Part shown: positions 59,301 through 64,000 of the stretch, one piece after another
Numbering within the stretch: position 1 is the first letter of the stretch
Layout: each line of letters begins with the position of its first letter
Assembly (NCBI GenBank): GCA_023362775.1
Contig: JALMGJ010000004.1
Coordinates: forward strand, 52,911,298 to 52,975,297
DNA: 64,000 nt
Source: Charina bottae
Taxonomy: Eukaryota; Chordata; Lepidosauria; Squamata; Charinaidae
Direction: 5' to 3'
Notes under the pieces: generated by a model
Seen by the model: only the letters and a program-made list of their open reading frames with translations
Told to the model about the DNA's origin: nothing
The model's database searches: none
Position numbers and translations under genes: made by a program

Positions 59301-60450
59301 CTTTTAAATAATTTACATTGCTATGAGGCTATCCACTTTTTGACCAATTACAGTTGATTTTGGTCAATTCGTTTCCTTATTAAACAACTTCTTAATTGTA
59401 TGAAATAGTGGTATGTTTAGTCATTGTAAGCCAGTATCCAATCTGAGTTTTCTTCCTTCCTTTAATGGCTTCTCTTGTATTCACCCGCCTCACTGAAAAT
59501 AATGGGTGTTAAACCCTATTGAAGCTTATTTATTATTAAACTTTGGCCTTATCTTAATTTAGTCTATCTAGCAGGTGTAATACAAGTAGCAACATTTTTC
59601 CCCAGTCCAGCTACATAGAAACCACAGCTGCCACAGAACTGTGATTTCAATGTCTTTAAGCACATTTCTGCTAGATTTGGATGAATGATTTGCCCTCTGC
59701 AACAGATGAATGTGTGCAAAGAAGATGATTGGGATTTGAGTTAAAAACAAGCTAACAAAAGAAGTGACAATGTCCAGATTGTACAGCATCAGTTTAGATG
59801 CCTTTGCCTATGATGACCAGAAAAGGACAGAATGTCTCAAAAAATATTGTTTTCATCCTAGCGTTTTCCCGCAGGTGCAGGGTCCGCTTTTTGAATCAAC
59901 TGAATGTTGATCCATTAGTTGCAACAGGAATTGACTGGCCAGCTTGTTGCCCAAGCCTGACGTTGTGGGCTGAGAGAGAGGGACTGGCCCAAGGTCACCC
60001 AGCCGGCTTTCATGCCTAAGGCGGGGCTAGAACTCTCAGTCTCCCGGTTTCTAGCCCGTTGCCTTAACCACTAGACTACACCAAACTGGCTCTCTCAGAA
60101 TGTCTCAAATGTCAGTTAAAAATAGTGTGTTGTATGAAAGCCCAAAATTTGACAAAGGGATTTCCAAATGCATTGGCCTTTTAGGCAATAAATAACTTTT
60201 CACTGATACGTAAGACATTCTCCACTCTTTTTCTGATTCTCCATGACTCCTCCCTTTTTCCCAATCACACCCTTACTACTTGCCTAAAGGTAAGGATTAT
60301 CTTCCATCTTCATAGGATTGCACTGTGATCTATTTTCATTTTACTTTAAAAAATCCTAAATAATGAGATCAACCTGACATCATCTACTCACTGCATTGTC
60401 ACCCAGTGCTGTTTTCAAGCTGATCCTCACTTTGATGGCATCCTTAGAAT
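50273..60450 (-). CDS. ACE2: ACE2, 3' part: neck, transmembrane and cytoplasmic exons
   Basis: ACE2 is a type I membrane zinc carboxypeptidase of the renin-angiotensin system with a collectrin-like neck domain. Five minus-strand exons join in phase: 60392-60450, 58725-58825, 55086-55202, 50675-50869, 50273-50381, ending at TAA. They encode the second half of the neck ([42 protein letters not shown]), the [15 protein letters not shown] segment, one transmembrane helix ([20 protein letters not shown]) and a 35-40 residue cytoplasmic tail ending in a class I PDZ-type motif, ATTF. The peptidase domain is beyond the right edge. Collectrin (CLTRN) is the close alternative: the SRGRIN and EMYLFKS segments fit ACE2 better, and the gene is immediately convergent with BMX, the ACE2 position. 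Introns carry BovB, Sauria SINE and tandem SINE repeats. Confidence 0.9.
50675..50869 (-). CDS. ACE2: ACE2 exon (transmembrane, n-1)
   Basis: 195 bp, [34 protein letters not shown], then a ~22-residue hydrophobic helix and GQKDRIK. Acceptor ttgcag, donor GTAAGT. Confidence 0.95.
50980..51022. repeat. (CCCT)n microsatellite
   Basis: About ten CCCT units in an ACE2 intron. Confidence 0.95.
51297..54331 (+). mobile_element. BovB (RTE) LINE, near full length, copy 2
   Basis: A ~3.0-kb copy flanked by TTTGTATG (51289-51296, 54332-54339). It has the 5' region and the endonuclease start ([32 protein letters not shown]) that copy 1 lacks, then [17 protein letters not shown] and the full RT with [13 protein letters not shown] and RYADDTTLM. 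About 170 bases between the endonuclease end and the RT, present in copy 1, are deleted here, and stops occur near 51922, 52742, 53099 and 53685. Inactive, but very similar to copy 1. Confidence 0.93.
54340..55085. other. ACE2 intron sequence
   Basis: No feature recognised. Confidence 0.4.
55086..55202 (-). CDS. ACE2: ACE2 exon (neck, n-2)
   Basis: 117 bp, [20 protein letters not shown], then [18 protein letters not shown]. The acceptor was chosen at the first of two nearby AGs because only it keeps phase with the upstream exon. Donor GTGAAA. Confidence 0.9.
55203..55724. other. ACE2 intron sequence
   Basis: No feature recognised. Confidence 0.4.
55738..56070 (-). mobile_element. Sauria-type SINE, full length, minus strand
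   Basis: Complete copy with an exact 13-bp duplication ATGAAACAGTCTA (55725-55737, 56071-56083). Confidence 0.94.
56400..56960. mobile_element. Old interspersed repeat, possibly CR1/L3 lineage
   Basis: The stretch around gttgcagtagcccaaccaaa and agttacagtggcaagagcct has the look of a reversed, ancient LINE 3' region common in reptile genomes. Family not certain. Confidence 0.35.
57549..58190 (+). mobile_element. tRNA-derived SINE with internal 104-bp tandem expansion
   Basis: A plus-strand SINE (head at 57549) whose head/body junction is repeated: unit starts at 57681, 57785, 57889 and 57993, exactly 104 bases apart and nearly identical. Each unit has gccaatagcaaaccaggaga, the box B-like gttctagtcccgcc and the caccgtcac-type body. 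The normal 3' end closes the array. Confidence 0.93.
58191..58505. repeat. (AAAAT)n array with higher-order pattern
   Basis: About 315 bases of AAAAT, AAAATAT and AAAATAAT units; larger blocks repeat two to three times. It is the expanded tail of the SINE to its left. Confidence 0.95.
58725..58825 (-). CDS. ACE2: ACE2 exon (neck, n-3)
   Basis: 101 bp, [20 protein letters not shown], then [13 protein letters not shown], with a ttacag acceptor and a GTAAGT donor. Confidence 0.92.
58826..59840. other. ACE2 intron sequence
   Basis: No gene or repeat recognised. Confidence 0.4.
59842..60095 (-). mobile_element. tRNA-derived SINE, 3'-variant, minus strand
   Basis: Same head and body as the other MIR-like SINEs but with the 3' part (tagcgttttcccgcaggtgc) shared with the 4009 copy. 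Flanked by CAGAATGTCTCAAA (59828 and 60096). Confidence 0.88.
60392..60450 (-). CDS. ACE2: ACE2 exon (neck, n-4)
   Basis: 59 bp, [19 protein letters not shown], with a tctag acceptor and a GTGAGT donor. First ACE2 exon reached from the right edge. Confidence 0.88.
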
Positions 60451-61595
60451 CTAGATTTAAAAAGAGAAGAAAAAATGAAAAGGACCCCAGAATTTCAAAG
60501 TAATTTCCAAATCATGCTTCATAACTAATGCTTGGAGAAGCAATATTTGTGGGAGCCCGTACATTGCTGGAAGAGAAGAATGGCAAACCCCTTCTCTACT
60601 GTTGCTAAGAGAAGAACAAGGACACATCCTTCTATTCGCCAGGACTCAACTTATTTTAGCCTATAAAACATCATTACAGCGGTGAAGGTGTGTTTGAGTC
60701 TGGGGAAATCCTAATATAATCTTATCATTAGTTTTTGCTTTGTCTACTGACAATTATGGTAAGGCACAATGCTATTGTAGCAATGTATGGGTATTTCAGG
60801 TATGTTGAAGCTCTCCATATTTTATACATTGCTCAATGTGCTTAATTTTAGGGAACTGTTTTGTCAGTGATATTTAATTGTCCCTGGCTAACAAAGGTTC
60901 CAGAAAACATGGGACCAATTGCAATATTACAAATAGGAAACTAAGGATAATTCTTGGTATTCTCTAAGCATTTCCTTAGTATGTTTATCCTATTGTTTCA
61001 GCTTGGTTGCTATAGCAGCATCTTTAACATTAAAATCAGTCTTTTCTGATTTTTGCAGTGTGGCTTCCATCTTCTTTATCTCTATTACTTGAATTATTTG
61101 TCCTAAAGATAATGAGTAAGTGGAATAAAGAAGAGTTAAGAATGGGAAAAGGCCAGTGAGAGTGAGGAGATGTTGGTGCTTCTCTTAACTTTATCTCAAC
61201 AAAGATTTTTTACAATGGAAATGCATAAACCACAAAAAGAAGGTGAATTGCAGTTCATTTTTTTTCTTTCATAGATACAGAGTATTTACAACGAACAGAA
61301 AGTGAGGATAATTGTATAAGGGATTTCTATCATAAAATGCATTATTTCAAAAAGGACTAGATGGGGTTTCCTTCTCTCACCTTCTCTTACTGGCATTAGA
61401 ACCATGCCAAGAAAGCAAAACTTGAAGAATCAAACTGGCAAATCAAGAGCATAAAGTTGCATGCTGGTGGTGTTGTACTGACAGTTACTCATCCAAAAGA
61501 CTCCTTTGAATCAACAATGGAACATTTACAATAATAGAGATCAAGATCAGGGTACCAGATCAATAAGAATAAGACACAGATAATTATATGAAATC
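60451..61595. other. ACE2 intron sequence
   Basis: No further ACE2 exon and no repeat recognised. Confidence 0.4.
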
Positions 61596-63855
61596 TACCA
61601 GATGAGAAAAAGCAGAGTTCTTCTTGCTGTTAGTTCGGCCACCTCTGTATTAGATCCGTGTCCCTCCTGGCTGGTCAAGGCTGCCCAGGAGGGGACATAT
61701 GATTGGGTCCAGGTGGTGGTTAATTCTTCCTTGAAGGAGGGGGTATTTCCGCCAGCTCTTAAGGAAGTGGTGGTGTGCCCCCTTCTCCAGGGGCCTTTGC
61801 TCGGCCCAACCAGTCTGGACAGTTTTCATCCAGTTTCTGTCCTGGTTCAGCCTCTGCCCCAGGGCCTCAGCGATGAGTCAGAGGACGAGCTGCCCCTGGC
61901 AAACCCCCAGGGGATTGAGCCAGGCAAGGCCCCAGATGCAGACACGGGCCCAGACAATGACCCAGCACCGCAGGAGGCAGCAATACCTGAGGCTGCAGGA
62001 GAGCAAGCTGGGGATGGTGGTTTGACCCCACCCTCTAGCCAGCAGCCAGCAACCGAGCATACAGGGGAGCAAGCTGGGGATTGCGGTTTGTCCCCACCCT
62101 CTAGCCAGCAGCCAGCTGGATCCCATCAGCCTCCCAGCTCTCCTGAATCCCCCAAAGGGCAGAGGCGGAGGCGTGTGCGCCTCGCCTTAAAGGACAGAAG
62201 GAAAAGTGCTCGGCTGGCTGCTAGGGAGTTACGCAGAGGGCAGGGAGAGTCTTTGCAGGACCCAGAGGACAGCTTCTGAGCTCCTGATAAATCACCAACG
62301 ACACAGTGAGGGATTTGTGGGAGCAACGTTGCACTTTGGCTTCGCGACCACTCTGGTATCCTGTTTCCTGCGTTCCTGACCCTGTTTGGACTATCTTACT
62401 CTGCCTGCTGGACCCCTGGACCTGGCTTGGATTATCGTGGCTCGGACTTCTGGAACCCTTGACCCGGTTTGGATTATTGACTACTCCTTTGCTTCACTAC
62501 TCTGATTATTGGCACACGCTGGTTCCTCTATCTCCCGGCCAGTCTTGCAAAGAAACCTTGGCTGCATTCCTTACCTCGGGCTGACTGCCAAGACTCTCCA
62601 ATCTGTTCTGGAGGCGAGCCAGCACAGTTTCCAAACTTTGCTTTCTAGGGAAGGTTGTGGAGAAGTTGGTTGCACCGCAGCTTCAAAGAACACTGGATGA
62701 AATGGATTATCTGGACTCCATTCAGTAAGGATTCAGGCTGGGATAAGGGATGGAGATGGCATTGATTGTGCTCTTGGATGACCTCTGGTGGGAGTGGGAT
62801 GGGGGTAGTGCATCCATCCTAGCTCTTCTTGACCTCTCATCAGCTTTCAATACTATCAATCATGGTATCCTTCTGCACTGGCTCCAGGAGTGGGGGTGGG
62901 CAGTATGGTGCTGTGTTGGTTCTTCTCCTTCTTCTGGGGCTGGTTCCAGTTGGTGTTAATAGGAGGGGAGAGGTCTGATCCAAGGCCCCTAGTTTGTAGG
63001 GTGCCTCAGGGCTTGATTTTTTCTCCCCTCCTGTTTAACATGTACATGAGGCCACTGGGTGAGGTTATCTGACAGTTTGGGGTGAGGAATCACCAGTATG
63101 CAGATGATACCCAGCTTTATATCTCCACCCCAGGCTGCCTGAGTGATGCTGTGGACATCCTGTCCCAGTGTCTGGAAGCTGTGGGGGCCTGGATGGGGCA
63201 CACAACAGGCTTCAATTCAAGCCAAGCAAGACAGTGGCTTTGGGTGTTTGGACCTTCTGGTGCCAGGGACTTTCCATTGTTGGTCTTGAATGAGGTGGCA
63301 CTGCCTCAGACAGGCCTCTGGGGGTCCTCCTGGACCCACAGCTCCTGCTCAAAGAGCCAGTGGCATCCGTGGCTAGGAGGGCCTTTGCACACCTTCAGGT
63401 TGTGCACCAGTTACGCCCATTCCTGGACTAGGAGACCCTGCTCACTGTCACTCATGACCTCCTGTCTGGACCACTGCAATGCACTCTGTATGGGGCAGCC
63501 CTTGAAGAGCATTCGGAAGCTTCAGCTGATGCAGAATGTGGCAGCATGGGTAGTAAATGTTGCCATTTATTTGGTGCATGTAACACCTCTACTCTGTAAG
63601 CTGTGTTGGTTGTCAGTGTGCTTCTGGGTGCAATACAAGGTGCTGGTTGTCACCTTTAAAGCCCTTCATGGTTTGGGACGAGGTTACTTGAGTGACTGCC
63701 TCTCCCCAGTTGTTTCTACCCATCCAATCTGGTCAGGCAGGATGGGCATGCTTCGGGTCCTGTCTGCTAAGGAATGCCGGTTGGCGGGGCCTAGAAGACA
63801 TACCTTTTCTGCTGTAGCACCTGCCTTATGGAACATTCTCCCTCAAGAGATCAGG
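61596..63855 (+). mobile_element. L2-type LINE ORF2, interrupted by a solo LTR
   Basis: RT region of the same L2 lineage as 1566-2368: WVQVVVNSSLKEGVFPPALK, (LTR), [118 protein letters not shown]. Frameshifts and stops throughout. The 3' end is cut by a SINE at 63856. Confidence 0.9.
61838..62626 (+). mobile_element. Solo LTR, 789 bp, inside the L2 LINE
   Basis: Starts TGTCCTGG and ends CCAGCACA, with the exact 5-bp duplication GTTTC (61833-61837, 62627-62631); removing it restores the L2 frame across PVS|KLCFLGKVVEK. A tandem duplication of ~80 bases lies at ~62000-62110. An open frame from the L2 runs into it (225 codons) and encodes an acidic then Arg-rich tail; this is probably chance. 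Orientation is not established. Confidence 0.75.
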
Positions 63856-63856
63856 A

Positions 63857-64000
63857 TGAAACCAGGAGCCTGAGAGTTCTAGTCCTGCCTTACGCATGAA
63901 AGCCGGCTGGGTGACCTTGGGCCAGTCACACTCTCTCAGCCCAACTCACCTCACATGGTTGTCGTGGGGAAAATAGGAGGAGGAAGGAGTATTAGGTATG
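63857..64000 (+). mobile_element. tRNA-derived SINE, cut by window end
   Basis: Plus-strand SINE body beginning at aaccaggagcctgagagttc (the tRNA head is missing) and continuing past the window edge. Confidence 0.8.

Noticed and set aside
50273..60450. Collectrin (CLTRN) instead of ACE2
   Set aside because: The neck and transmembrane exons are homologous in both, but [16 protein letters not shown] and SRGRINEAF fit ACE2, and the position next to BMX is that of ACE2.
61602..62279. Novel 225-residue host protein with acidic and Arg-rich parts
   Set aside because: The frame is L2 RT continuing into a solo LTR; no splice or promoter evidence.

Overview
The window is genomic DNA from a vertebrate, almost certainly a squamate reptile (lizard or snake). 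Three intron-rich host genes lie in the conserved tetrapod order PIR (minus) - BMX (plus) - ACE2 (minus), embedded in a dense load of interspersed repeats. Squamate origin is indicated by eight copies of the Sauria-type tRNA SINE, two long and one short BovB (RTE) LINE copies, L2/CR1 3' ends, hAT and TA-flanked MITEs and a Penelope-like element. The species cannot be fixed from the sequence.

Layout. 1-15.7 kb: the 5' half of PIR (pirin, nuclear iron-binding cupin) on the minus strand; five coding exons are visible and the rest lie beyond the left edge. 15.7-26.3 kb: the PIR/BMX intergenic or 5'-UTR intron region, with a CpG-containing stretch near 16.6 kb, a BovB copy and an old decayed LINE. 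26.3-48.5 kb: the complete coding region of BMX, a TEC-family tyrosine kinase, in 18 coding exons; every internal exon has GT/AG borders and matching phases. 50.3-60.5 kb: the last five coding exons of ACE2 on the minus strand (part of the collectrin-like neck, the transmembrane helix and the cytoplasmic tail), convergent with BMX; earlier exons lie beyond the right edge. 61.6-64 kb: an L2-type LINE split by a solo LTR and then interrupted by a SINE.

The three genes are a syntenic neighbourhood, not an operon: pirin is a transcriptional cofactor/quercetinase-like protein, BMX a membrane-recruited signalling kinase, ACE2 a membrane carboxypeptidase.

Most notable observations: (1) this BMX keeps a proline-rich motif and an apparently intact SH3 domain, which the mammalian protein has lost; (2) its P+1 loop departs from the kinase consensus; (3) a BovB insertion whose 5' end carries an inverted copy of the adjacent target DNA, making a ~190-bp palindrome and pointing to template switching; (4) a hAT-type element with a perfect 8-bp target duplication that contains a nested I/Jockey-like LINE with its own 10-bp duplication; (5) two Penelope-like fragments in inverted-repeat form, both with target duplications and hammerhead-ribozyme-like cores; (6) a 104-bp tandem expansion inside a SINE. 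No new multi-gene system is present; the novelty lies in gene structure and repeat biology.
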